A stretch of 15,179 nucleotides of DNA from Clostridiales bacterium (lineage in GTDB: Bacteria; Bacillota; Clostridia; Christensenellales; Borkfalkiaceae). Both the position numbers and the translations under genes were made by a program. Below the pieces are notes generated by a model. That model had not been told where the DNA came from. It did no database searches and saw only the letters and a list, made by a program, of their open reading frames with translations. Shown piece by piece: positions 1 through 7,850 of the stretch (the first letter of the stretch is position 1; each line of letters starts with the position of its first letter). The DNA is taken from assembly GCA_003503945.1 (NCBI GenBank), contig DOCD01000103.1, positions 1-15,179 of the forward strand, written 5' to 3'.

Positions 1-1
1 T

Positions 2-3000
2 ACGAACGTAAACGAGGGCGAAGTAAAAAATATTGTTGAGTACGCAATATATGCGGGCGAAGAGGATATAAGCTACAATTACTCCGTAACTTATATACAC
101 GGCAAGATTTGGGTAACCCCGCTTGCAATCACGGTGACGACGGCGACAAGCTCGGCGGAATACGACGGCGAAGCATATTACGATACTTCGGTTGCGGCAG
201 TGAAAGATTTGCTCGAAGAGCTCGGGCATTACCTTGTCGCGGGCGACGATTACGCGACGGTGACGAACGTTTACGACGGCGAGGTCGAAAACAGGGTTTA
301 TTACGCAATATATGCGGGTGAAAAGGATATAAGCTATAACTACGAAATCATATACGATTACGGAAAAATAAGCGTTTACGCGCGCAAAATAACCGTAACC
401 ACGGCGAGCGATGAGTGGGAGTACGACGGCAAAGCGCACTTCAACGAGGGTGCAACACCTTCCCGCGAGGACGGTGAGCCGCCGCTCGTGCTCGACCATA
501 AAATTTCCGTATTGACGCATACCGAGATTACCGACGTCGGAAATACCGAAAATCAACTCGACTGCAAAGTAGTATCAGAAACCGACGAACGCGCAAACGA
601 GAATTACGAAATTACATATATAAACGGCGAGCTTACGGTGACCCAGCGCAAAATAACCGTAACCACCGCAACCGACGAATGGGTTTACGACGGAAAGCCC
701 CATTTCAACAATACGGTCAAGGACGTAACCCGTCTGGTGTTAAATCATACCGTCGTTGTGGACGATTATACGAAAATCACCGACGTTGACACGGTAAAAA
801 ACGAATTTAAATGCCGCGTAATCGACCCCGACGACGCGGAGCATATAGTAAACGGGAATTATGACATTAAATATGTTTGCGGCACGCTTACGGTAACCCC
901 TCGCGAAATCACGGTGACGACGGGCGACGGCAAGTGGGAGTACGACGGGGAAGCCCACTCTAACACGGAGTACGCAAAGGCTGAAAATCTTTTAGAGGAT
1001 CTGGGGCACGCGCTCGAAGTCGACGGCGAAAATTATACAACGATAACCGACGTCGACGAGGTTGAAAACAACGTCACGTATATAGTTAAAAATGCCGACG
1101 GCAAAGACATAAGCGGCAACTACGATATTGAGTACATCTGCGGCAATTTAAGCGTTTACGCACGCGCGATTACCGTAAGAACGATAACCGTTGCTTTGAC
1201 TTATAACGGGTACGCTCAATCGATGACGGACGGCTGGGAAGCCGTCGGACTGCTCGAAGAGAAGTTCGGTCATACTCTCGTTGCGGACGAAAGCATTATA
1301 GCTTCCGTAACCGAGGTTATAGAGGGCGAAATCGACAATAAAGTACATTATCTGGTGCACGACGCGGACGGCAAGGATATAAGCGGCAATTACGCTATAA
1401 CTTATGATTACGGCAAAATAAGTATAAAACCGCGCTTATATGCGGTTCAAACTGCAAGCGGTTCGCGCGAATATGATGGAACGCCGTTTACAAAAACCGA
1501 CGGATATAGAGTATTGGTAACTACGGGGGTAAGTGGCGTACTTTCGGACGAGCCGTTCTACCATAAGACTGTCGTAGACGAAACAAAGCCGATAGCTTCC
1601 GTAACCGACGTTATTGAAGGCGAAGTAGCCAACAGAATGTTTTTCAAGGTTTTGGATAAAGGCGGGAAGGATATCAGCTATAATTATGAGTATGGTAATG
1701 CACGGCAGTATGTTTATGATAATCCGAATAATGCGCTTTGGGGCAAAATAAGCGTAACTCCGCGCGCGCTTACAATAACGACGGCTTCCGACGAAAAGAC
1801 GTACGACGGCACGCCGTTGCAAAAGCTCGACAAATTTAACGCCGACAGGCTCGTTTTAAACCACGAAGCGGCGCTCGACTATTCGAGACAGACTGAGTTT
1901 GCTTTCGCGCTCAACGCGTTCGACGGCGAAAATGGCGTAGTTAAAAATACGCTTTACTTCAAGGTTCGCCCCAAGGATAGCGAGGACGAAGAGCTCAACG
2001 CGCGCATAAACGCAAACTATGCTATAACTGTTATCGAGGGGGATTTGCGGATTACCAAAAAGGCGGCAAGCATAACCACAATGACGCATACGAAGGTATA
2101 CGACGGCGCGCCTCTCAAAGGGCTGGATTTCGGCGATACTGAGTTTGTCGGGTTTATTAACGGGCAGACTTTTAAACCGACTAACGACCCGCAGCTCACA
2201 AACGCGGGCAGCGTTAGCAACGGTATAACTTACGACGTTTACGACGGCGATTTTAAAACCACCGAAAACTACGATATTACTTACAATTACGGCAAGTTGG
2301 AGGTCACCGCGCGCCCGCTTACCATAACAACGGGCACAAGCCTTAATAAGGAGTATGACGGCGACCCGCTCATTTATACGGACGGAGCTTCGGGCGACAA
2401 CCTCGTCGGCGGGCATACCCTAGCCGCGGACGAAAGCCGCCGTAAAGAGTTTGCGATTGTTACGCAGGTTTTAGAAGAAGCGAAGGACAATATCGTCTAT
2501 TACATAGTTAAAGACGGCGATACCGACGTTACGGGCAACTACGCCATAGAGTACGAGTGGGGCAAAATCAACCGCACTCCCCGCAAAATAATAATCACCA
2601 CGGGTAGCGCGGAAAAGGAGTACGACGGCAAACCTTTTGACGAGGATGAAGTTGCCGTCGCATCGGGCGACAGACTTGTCGACGGGCACAAAGTGATAGT
2701 CGTCCCCGAAACGCCCGTTTCAAATATTACTGACGTTGGCAGCACCAAAAATGTGCTTGTCTGCACGGTGGTAAGGGCGGACGGAACGGACGTTTCGCAC
2801 AACTATGAAATAACGGGTTATACCTACGGCGCTTTAAAAATCACGCCGCGCCCGATAACAATAACCACGGCTACGGCGGAAAAGGTCTACGACGGCGAGC
2901 CGCTTTCAAAACCCCAAGCGGAGGCTGACGACCTCGTCGAAGGGCATACGTTAAAAGCCGATACGGATGAAGTAAGCATAACCGACGTCGACGACGTCGA

Positions 3001-5434
3001 AAACAAATATTTGTTCAAGGTTTACGACGGCGAAAGGGACGTGACGGGCAACTACGAAATAAAGTATAATTACGGCAGGCTTAAAATTACGCTCCGCAAA
3101 ATAAACGTGCAGCTTACCGCCACGCCCGATACGGTGTACGGCACGCCGTATGCGCCGTATTCGGTCGGGCTCGACAAGTACGCTAACGCCGATACAATCG
3201 GACTTGCCGAGGGCGAGCGGCTTGAAATAGTTAGCGTCGCGTATTATGCTTCGGGCGCGCGCGTAGAACCCAAGGACGCGGGAATATACAACGTCGTATG
3301 CGACGAACTGAAAATAGTCGGCGGCAGAGGGAAGATAGAAAACTACGAAGTAACGCAGATTGAGAGCGCTTTTAAGATTGAGAAGCTTGAAATCACGGTT
3401 ACGCTTTCAGCGCAGGCGGGCAGGGAATACAACGGCGAATATTACCACTTCCCCGCAAATGCGTTTACGAGTTCGGGCACGGCGTACGGGGAAACGCTTA
3501 CCGTCGGCGTGGATTACTCAAACGGCGCGGGCGTAAAGGTTACCGCCCCGCTCGACGCGGATACGTATTCTATAAAACTCAACGCGGATAAGTGCCGCAT
3601 AGACGGGAATACCGCGGTTACGAAAAACTATATTGTAACGGACGGCGGCGGCGTAAAGTATACGATTTCGCCCCGACAAATCACCGTGACGACGGGCGGG
3701 TTTAAAAACGAATACAACGGCAAGCCGCAGAGCCTTGATAAAGCCGAAGCGGAGCACGTATCTTCCCACGGCGCGGAAAGCGCGCTCATAGGCGGGCATA
3801 AATTAAGCCCCGACAGCCTCCCCGAAATAACTTTCGTCGGCAAAATCGAAAATAAGTTTGCGTGCACCGTAAAGGACGGCGAAAAGGACGTTTCGGGCAA
3901 CTACGAAATTATAGATTATACGTACGGCACGCTTGAAATTATTCCGAGACCTATAACCGTAACGGTGGACGACAAAATCGAGGAATACACGGGCGAAGTC
4001 ATACCCGACGGAAAAATGAGTTACGTTTCGGTTTACGGCGACGGCGCAAGCGGATTTGTAAACGGCGACGACAAGGGCGCGGCGGTATATACTTACCGCA
4101 TGGGCGGCGCAGCCGTCAGCCCCGTAGAGCGCGGGATATATTCCGTCGAAGTATCGTTCAATGGCAAACTTGTTGCGGAAAACTATGATATAACCTTTGT
4201 TGCGGGTAAGCTTGAAATAGTCAGCAGACGGGTAACCGTTACCGCGACGGCGCAGGGCTTCGAGTATGACGGCAAGCCGCTGGATATTGCTTTGCTTTCG
4301 TTTAACCACGTGCATACAACAAATACGAGCGAAGAGGGCTTTCTGAACGGCGACGAAAATCTGTACACCCCGAAATATACCGTGACCGACGCTTCGGGCA
4401 ATGAATATGACTTCGGCAAAATCATATACGCGGGCGAATATACCGTTTCGGTGGTGCTGAGCTCCGACGTTCTTTCGGACGGCGATTACACCATAGAGGA
4501 ATATATATCCTGCACGCTCACGGTCGAAAGGCGCAAAATTTTCGCGGAAGCGCTCCTTTCGGAAACGCGGCTCGACTATACCAAAAAGCTGCCCGACGAA
4601 AGCATATACGGCTATGAAGCTTATCACGGCGACGAGGCGGGCTTCGTGAACGAGGACGGGGAGCTCGCAGTGGCGCAGTACGGCTTCGAGTGCGGCGGCG
4701 TTTCCGCCCTGCCGATTAACGCGGGCGAGTACGACGTGTACGTTTCGGGCTTTACGAGCGACAAGGGGTTCATCGAAAGCAACTACGAATTTATCTTTAA
4801 GCGGGAGCTTTGTAAACAGCTCACCGTGTCGCAGCTGACCGTTGTTATAGCGCCCGTCGGCAAGAGCGAGCTGTTCCGCGGGCAGGAAATTTACGCAGAC
4901 TCCGCTACGGTGCTTTACGGCGGGTTTATAGAGGGCGACGTGCTCGGGAACATCGTATGCAGCGATTATTTAACGCCCGACAAACCGCTCGTTATGGTGA
5001 CGATTACAAGCTTTACCGTAACCGACGCGGAAACGGGCGAGGATATGAGCGGCAACTATAAAGTGATTTTCGGCTACGACAGGAATAACGAGCTTTTAAG
5101 CGACTTCAAGCCCACCGCGTTCCAGGCTAAGCTGCGTTACGAAAAACGCAGCGTTACGGTAAGGCAGGCAGTGCCCGAAGAGCTCCGCTTCTTCGTATAT
5201 GCGGGCGAACCCGTAACATTCGAGGCGGACGACGGTATGATAGAAACGGTTGACGCGGGCGACGGCTTGCTCGAAGGGTTTGTCGTGCGCGCGGTCGGCG
5301 TGAAGCCGATGCAAAAGCCGGGCGAATATCAAAACCGCATTATCGTGCAGGTGTTCGACGAAAACGGAAATAATTACGCGTGGGCGTACTCGGTTACGTT
5401 TACGGACGACAGTCCGAAAATTACCGTCGAAGGG
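2..5434 (+). repeat. Tandem array of about 20 MBG/YDG-type protein modules
   Basis: I placed unit boundaries at the recurring (P/A/Q)R-(K/A/P/E)ITVTT junction. Units start at nt 125, 386, 650, 905, 1166, 1436, 1766, 2063, 2315, 2585, 2852, 3098, 3389, 3677, 3950, 4229, 4532, 4835 and 5147. A partial unit lies at 2-124. The YDG motif is intact in the units from 125 to 905, from 1436 to 2852, and at 4229. It is YNG at 1166, 3389 and 3677, YTG at 3950, and lost or replaced at 3098, 4532, 4835 and 5147. The units at the 5' end are therefore the most alike and those at the 3' end the most diverged. Boundaries are by eye and may be off by a few residues, especially from 4229 onward. Confidence 0.82.
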
Positions 5435-5665
5435 ATAGCTTTAAGCTACTCGGTTAGTGCGGATATATTGTCGCTGCCCGACGGGTATGTGCTTAAAGAG
5501 GGGGAATATTCCCTTTCGGATGAGCTTTTAAATGGCGACAAAATAGAGCTGAAAGTCGAAAACGGACAAATTACAGCGTCGGTATTTACGGAGTATACCG
5601 CAGGCGGCGAGGTGAAGCGCCGCGACAGAAGCGGTTACTACAAAATTTTACAAGAGAATATATAG
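2..5665 (+). CDS. Giant MBG/YDG-repeat surface protein, 5' end outside window (partial)
   Basis: The reading frame is open from the first bases of the window to a TAG at 5663-5665, giving 1,887 residues of a longer protein. The GTG at 134 lies inside a repeat and is not a start. The visible part is a tandem array of beta-rich modules of 82-110 residues. The typical module opens with a strand such as ITVTTA, then an (E/K)YDG motif, a GH motif, an ITDV-like strand, D(I/V)SGNYEI, and closes with YGKLxVTPR. This pattern matches the MBG/YDG families of bacterial exported proteins (family knowledge, from memory). One module (3098-3388) has VYGTPY, the YGX-type MBG variant. The last 76 residues (from 5435) are non-repetitive and end KILQENI, with no LPXTG motif, hydrophobic helix or basic tail. 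Any signal peptide or anchor must therefore lie upstream of the window. A role as an extended stalk, fibre or adhesin is inferred. It is followed 29 nt later by a membrane-protein gene, probably on the same transcript. Confidence 0.88.
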   Translation, partial: TNVNEGEVKNIVEYAIYAGEEDISYNYSVTYIHGKIWVTPLAITVTTATSSAEYDGEAYYDTSVAAVKDLLEELGHYLVAGDDYATVTNVYDGEVENRVYYAIYAGEKDISYNYEIIYDYGKISVYARKITVTTASDEWEYDGKAHFNEGATPSREDGEPPLVLDHKISVLTHTEITDVGNTENQLDCKVVSETDERANENYEITYINGELTVTQRKITVTTATDEWVYDGKPHFNNTVKDVTRLVLNHTVVVDDYTKITDVDTVKNEFKCRVIDPDDAEHIVNGNYDIKYVCGTLTVTPREITVTTGDGKWEYDGEAHSNTEYAKAENLLEDLGHALEVDGENYTTITDVDEVENNVTYIVKNADGKDISGNYDIEYICGNLSVYARAITVRTITVALTYNGYAQSMTDGWEAVGLLEEKFGHTLVADESIIASVTEVIEGEIDNKVHYLVHDADGKDISGNYAITYDYGKISIKPRLYAVQTASGSREYDGTPFTKTDGYRVLVTTGVSGVLSDEPFYHKTVVDETKPIASVTDVIEGEVANRMFFKVLDKGGKDISYNYEYGNARQYVYDNPNNALWGKISVTPRALTITTASDEKTYDGTPLQKLDKFNADRLVLNHEAALDYSRQTEFAFALNAFDGENGVVKNTLYFKVRPKDSEDEELNARINANYAITVIEGDLRITKKAASITTMTHTKVYDGAPLKGLDFGDTEFVGFINGQTFKPTNDPQLTNAGSVSNGITYDVYDGDFKTTENYDITYNYGKLEVTARPLTITTGTSLNKEYDGDPLIYTDGASGDNLVGGHTLAADESRRKEFAIVTQVLEEAKDNIVYYIVKDGDTDVTGNYAIEYEWGKINRTPRKIIITTGSAEKEYDGKPFDEDEVAVASGDRLVDGHKVIVVPETPVSNITDVGSTKNVLVCTVVRADGTDVSHNYEITGYTYGALKITPRPITITTATAEKVYDGEPLSKPQAEADDLVEGHTLKADTDEVSITDVDDVENKYLFKVYDGERDVTGNYEIKYNYGRLKITLRKINVQLTATPDTVYGTPYAPYSVGLDKYANADTIGLAEGERLEIVSVAYYASGARVEPKDAGIYNVVCDELKIVGGRGKIENYEVTQIESAFKIEKLEITVTLSAQAGREYNGEYYHFPANAFTSSGTAYGETLTVGVDYSNGAGVKVTAPLDADTYSIKLNADKCRIDGNTAVTKNYIVTDGGGVKYTISPRQITVTTGGFKNEYNGKPQSLDKAEAEHVSSHGAESALIGGHKLSPDSLPEITFVGKIENKFACTVKDGEKDVSGNYEIIDYTYGTLEIIPRPITVTVDDKIEEYTGEVIPDGKMSYVSVYGDGASGFVNGDDKGAAVYTYRMGGAAVSPVERGIYSVEVSFNGKLVAENYDITFVAGKLEIVSRRVTVTATAQGFEYDGKPLDIALLSFNHVHTTNTSEEGFLNGDENLYTPKYTVTDASGNEYDFGKIIYAGEYTVSVVLSSDVLSDGDYTIEEYISCTLTVERRKIFAEALLSETRLDYTKKLPDESIYGYEAYHGDEAGFVNEDGELAVAQYGFECGGVSALPINAGEYDVYVSGFTSDKGFIESNYEFIFKRELCKQLTVSQLTVVIAPVGKSELFRGQEIYADSATVLYGGFIEGDVLGNIVCSDYLTPDKPLVMVTITSFTVTDAETGEDMSGNYKVIFGYDRNNELLSDFKPTAFQAKLRYEKRSVTVRQAVPEELRFFVYAGEPVTFEADDGMIETVDAGDGLLEGFVVRAVGVKPMQKPGEYQNRIIVQVFDENGNNYAWAYSVTFTDDSPKITVEGIALSYSVSADILSLPDGYVLKEGEYSLSDELLNGDKIELKVENGQITASVFTEYTAGGEVKRRDRSGYYKILQENI

Positions 5666-5694
5666 GCAGTTACTGTTTATACGGAGGGACATAT

Positions 5695-7131
5695 ATGAAC
5701 CGTGGTTTCAATTATTATTTTCGCGAAGGGGTAAGTAGCTCTGCAAGGACGCTTTACCGCAACGGAGGGCTGTTGAAGGCCATACTCTGGATTTTTCTCG
5801 AGCTTATCGCGCTCGTAACCGTGGTGTTTTATCCGCTCGTCAGCCTTGCCAAAGTCAGGCAGGGCGAAAGCGTGCGGCTTAAAAACAAGCTCGATTTATC
5901 GCAGTCGTTTAAGGATTCGGGCAGACCGTACTCCGTCTGGACGTTGATTTTAACGTCGTGCGTGCAGGCGCTTATGTACCTTGCGGGGGTATTGCTAATC
6001 GCCGTTGCGACCGCTCTTTTGGGGCTTGCGGGCTACGCGATAGCTTCGCTTGCGAACTTTGCCGCTCAGGAAGAGTTCAATATACTCGTCGGCTGCTTTA
6101 TGCTCCCCGGCGCGGCTGCGTTTTTGGTGTATTCGTTCGCAGCCGTTCTGATATTCGCCCCCGCGCCCTATATGGTTGCGAACAACCCCGAAGCGGGCGT
6201 GGGCGACATACTTTCCTCGTGCTTCAACACTATGAAGTGCAGCGGCAAGCTTACGCTGTTTTTGAACGTGTTCGTGCCCTCGTTAATAGTTTCGCTGTAT
6301 ATCTCGTTTGCGGGCGGAGTTTTATATTTGATTGATTACTTTCTGAACGGCGAGGCGTTCGTGATGATTTTAATTGCAGTGTGGCTGATAATAGCGGTAA
6401 TCGGGCTTGCGCTTATCGCGCCGATATTCATTTTTGCGGCGCGAAGCGCAAACCAGCATCTCTTTACCGATATCGCGGTCGACCCCGCGGCTGCGCGCGC
6501 GAATATCAACGGCATAAATTTAGTTGCCTGCCGCGGCGACAAGGTGGGTAGCGGCGCACTCGAAAACACGCTCGTATCCCTTTTCGACGACGCCGAGGCG
6601 GACGGATATTCGGTGCTCGATAAGATAAACGGAAGGGAGGACGACGGGCGCGCCGCGCGCGCATTTATGCCCGCCGACCTTTCGGAAGCCTTCGACGGAG
6701 GCGGCAGAAAGAAGAAAAAGGATAAAAAGCACTCGGAAGCGGAGGATGAAGAGCTGCCTACCGTGAGCGACGTTTTGAGCGGCGAAGAAAGCAACGCTTC
6801 CGAAATGCCCCGCGTGCCTTCGGTCGACGTCGACGAAACATCGGTCGAGCCGAGCGTGGAAAAAATAATTATGGACGCGGAACGCCGCGCGGCGGAGGAA
6901 AGGGTGGAAGAAAGGAATAAAACCTCATCCGTCGCCGCAGGCAGCGGCGACACCTTCCCCGAAGGGGAAGGCGAAAATGCGGAGGAAGGCGACGGGCTTG
7001 AAGAGCCCGCGGAAGAGAAAGCGGAAGAAGGCGACGGGCTCGACGAACCCGCTGAAGAAACCTCACCCGCCACCGCCGAGGGCGGCGACACCCTCCCCGA
7101 AGGGGAAGGCAATGACGACAAGGGGGAATAA
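5695..7131 (+). CDS. DUF975-like multi-pass membrane protein with acidic repetitive C-terminal tail
   Basis: 478 residues. The ATG at 5695 follows a GGAGGG ribosome binding site at 5683-5688. Residues 1-250 are strongly hydrophobic, with likely transmembrane segments near 27-50, 82-118 (possibly two), 128-156, 185-215 and 221-249. The stretch around residues 155-200 (APAPYMVANNPE, then SSCFNTMK, then LTLFLNVFVPSLI) resembles the core signature of DUF975 integral membrane proteins, whose biochemical role is unknown. That match is from memory and moderate. Residues 251-478 are hydrophilic: a lysine cluster (KKKKDKKH, 339-346), then an acidic segment rich in Glu, Asp, Gly and Pro, probably disordered. 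The tail holds two 17-residue segments (410-426, 456-472) encoded by palindromic DNA elements, and a duplicated 14-residue AEEGDGL(E/D)EPAEE unit between them. Which face of the membrane the tail lies on is unclear. The gene ends 5 nt before the next start codon, which implies translational coupling. Confidence 0.8.
   Translation: MNRGFNYYFREGVSSSARTLYRNGGLLKAILWIFLELIALVTVVFYPLVSLAKVRQGESVRLKNKLDLSQSFKDSGRPYSVWTLILTSCVQALMYLAGVLLIAVATALLGLAGYAIASLANFAAQEEFNILVGCFMLPGAAAFLVYSFAAVLIFAPAPYMVANNPEAGVGDILSSCFNTMKCSGKLTLFLNVFVPSLIVSLYISFAGGVLYLIDYFLNGEAFVMILIAVWLIIAVIGLALIAPIFIFAARSANQHLFTDIAVDPAAARANINGINLVACRGDKVGSGALENTLVSLFDDAEADGYSVLDKINGREDDGRAARAFMPADLSEAFDGGGRKKKKDKKHSEAEDEELPTVSDVLSGEESNASEMPRVPSVDVDETSVEPSVEKIIMDAERRAAEERVEERNKTSSVAAGSGDTFPEGEGENAEEGDGLEEPAEEKAEEGDGLDEPAEETSPATAEGGDTLPEGEGNDDKGE
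6922..6972 (+). repeat. 51-bp palindromic repeat element, copy 1, inside coding sequence
   Basis: The element begins acctcatccgtc. Stem 1 is a perfect 8-bp pairing, gtcgccgc (6931-6938) with gcggcgac (6944-6951), around a 5-nt loop. Stem 2 is a perfect 8-bp pairing, ccttcccc (6953-6960) with ggggaagg (6964-6971), around gaa. The layout CTCATCCGTC, hairpin, CACCTTCCCC, loop, GGGGAAGGC matches a palindromic repeat that I recall as scattered between genes in gut Clostridia (from memory). Here it is in frame with the host gene and encodes residues 410-426 (TSSVAAGSGDTFPEGEG). Confidence 0.75.
6979..7059 (+). repeat. Direct tandem duplication encoding AEEGDGL(E/D)EPAEE
   Basis: Two adjacent copies lie at 6979-7020 (42 nt) and 7021-7059 (39 nt). 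They encode AEEGDGLEEPAEEK and AEEGDGLDEPAEE. They fill the space between the two palindromic elements almost exactly, so the tail grew by duplication as well as by element insertion. The copies remain close at DNA level, which suggests a fairly recent event. Confidence 0.8.
7060..7110 (+). repeat. 51-bp palindromic repeat element, copy 2, inside coding sequence
   Basis: Same length, same orientation and same reading frame as the copy 138 nt upstream, encoding residues 456-472 (TSPATAEGGDTLPEGEG). Stem 1 is partly lost: the left arm gccaccgc has two mismatches to gcggcgac, although an alternative ccgcc/ggcgg hairpin exists at 7073-7085. Stem 2 has one mismatch (ccctcccc-side change). The 3' half, from gcggcgac to gaaggggaaggc, is nearly identical to copy 1. 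Confidence 0.7.
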
Positions 7132-7136
7132 CTTTT

Positions 7137-7850
7137 ATGAGCATTACCGTCTGGAGGATATTGTTCCTCGCTTCCGCGGTTATATTCGTGCTCGGGCTGG
7201 GCGTATTATTCTTTTCAAGGCTTTTGAAAAATAAGTACTACCACAGTTACGCGCCCGACGAATTAATGCGCGAAACAAAAACCTCGAATTCGAAAAACAA
7301 AATTTATTTCGCCTCGGGCGAAACGAAAAAGTACATAAAAAAATACGTTTACTGCAATTCGGTTTACGATAAATTCCTCGTATGCAACTACGTAAAGAAG
7401 TTTGAGGATATATGCTTTTTCGTGCTGGAATATACCGCGCGCAAACGCGTCGTCGCGGTTAAGCAGATAAGAGAGTTCAATACGGGCTTTTCGTCGAAGG
7501 TAATCGCCCTCGACAGGCGCTGCAAGTACGTAAATGTCGTGATATGCTCCGCCGACGGGCTGGAAATCAACTCCAACGTAATCCGTCCTCTGTCGGTCGC
7601 GAAAATCCGTCTGCACGCGTTTTTGACGAGCCTTACGGTGTTTGCGGGGCTGTTCGCCGTAAGACACCTCGTTGTCGAGTTTTTCGGCGGAACGCACGTC
7701 AAGTTTTATCTTAATTCACTTTTGAACTATATTGCCGTGGGCGCAAGCTTTATCCTCGCGCTTTTAAGCTATCTTATAACTTTATTGAGCTTCCGCGCGA
7801 AGAACGCGAAGCAGCTTAACGGAGGGGCGCTGGAATATGAGTTCGTATAA
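7137..7850 (+). CDS. Small three-helix membrane protein with cytoplasmic beta-rich loop, unknown function
   Basis: 237 residues. The ATG at 7137 is 5 nt after the preceding stop, and the AGGGGG run at 7121-7126 can serve as its ribosome binding site. Transmembrane segments are likely at residues 7-29, 158-180 and 191-218. Basic residues follow helix 1 (RLLKNKYYH), precede helix 2 (KIRLH) and follow helix 3 (FRAKNAK). By the positive-inside rule, the 128-residue loop and the C-terminus are cytoplasmic and the N-terminus is outside. The loop is rich in predicted strands and has five cysteines (73, 83, 93, 129, 137) that do not form an obvious metal-binding pair motif. I do not recognise the family. 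Its 3' end overlaps the next gene by 14 nt, so the two products are probably made together. Confidence 0.78.
   Translation: MSITVWRILFLASAVIFVLGLGVLFFSRLLKNKYYHSYAPDELMRETKTSNSKNKIYFASGETKKYIKKYVYCNSVYDKFLVCNYVKKFEDICFFVLEYTARKRVVAVKQIREFNTGFSSKVIALDRRCKYVNVVICSADGLEINSNVIRPLSVAKIRLHAFLTSLTVFAGLFAVRHLVVEFFGGTHVKFYLNSLLNYIAVGASFILALLSYLITLLSFRAKNAKQLNGGALEYEFV

Noticed and set aside
134..136. GTG as the start of the first gene
   Set aside because: The frame is open and repetitive up to base 2, and this GTG is the Val of an ITVTT strand with no ribosome binding site. It is only the first start-type codon in the window.
1856..2416. Antisense 186-codon frame and similar frames across the array
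   Set aside because: They are by-products of the biased codon use of the repeated gene; no domain or ribosome binding site was seen.
3803..4627. Antisense 274-codon frame
   Set aside because: It lies opposite the MBG repeats, whose domain pattern is clear on the + strand. Its composition is not like a real protein.
2..5434. CRISPR or tandem DNA satellite
   Set aside because: The periodicity is 246-330 nt and is conserved at protein level, not as identical short repeats with unique spacers.
5666..5694. Internal promoter between genes 1 and 2
   Set aside because: The 29-nt gap holds only the ribosome binding site and no clear -35/-10 pair.
6922..6972. Rho-independent terminator inside gene 2
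   Set aside because: The hairpins have no following T-run, the reading frame continues intact, and a second copy follows in the same frame.
6336..7121. Antisense 261-codon frame rich in Ser and Pro
   Set aside because: It is the shadow of the acidic Glu/Gly tail on the opposite strand, with low-complexity composition and no ribosome binding site.
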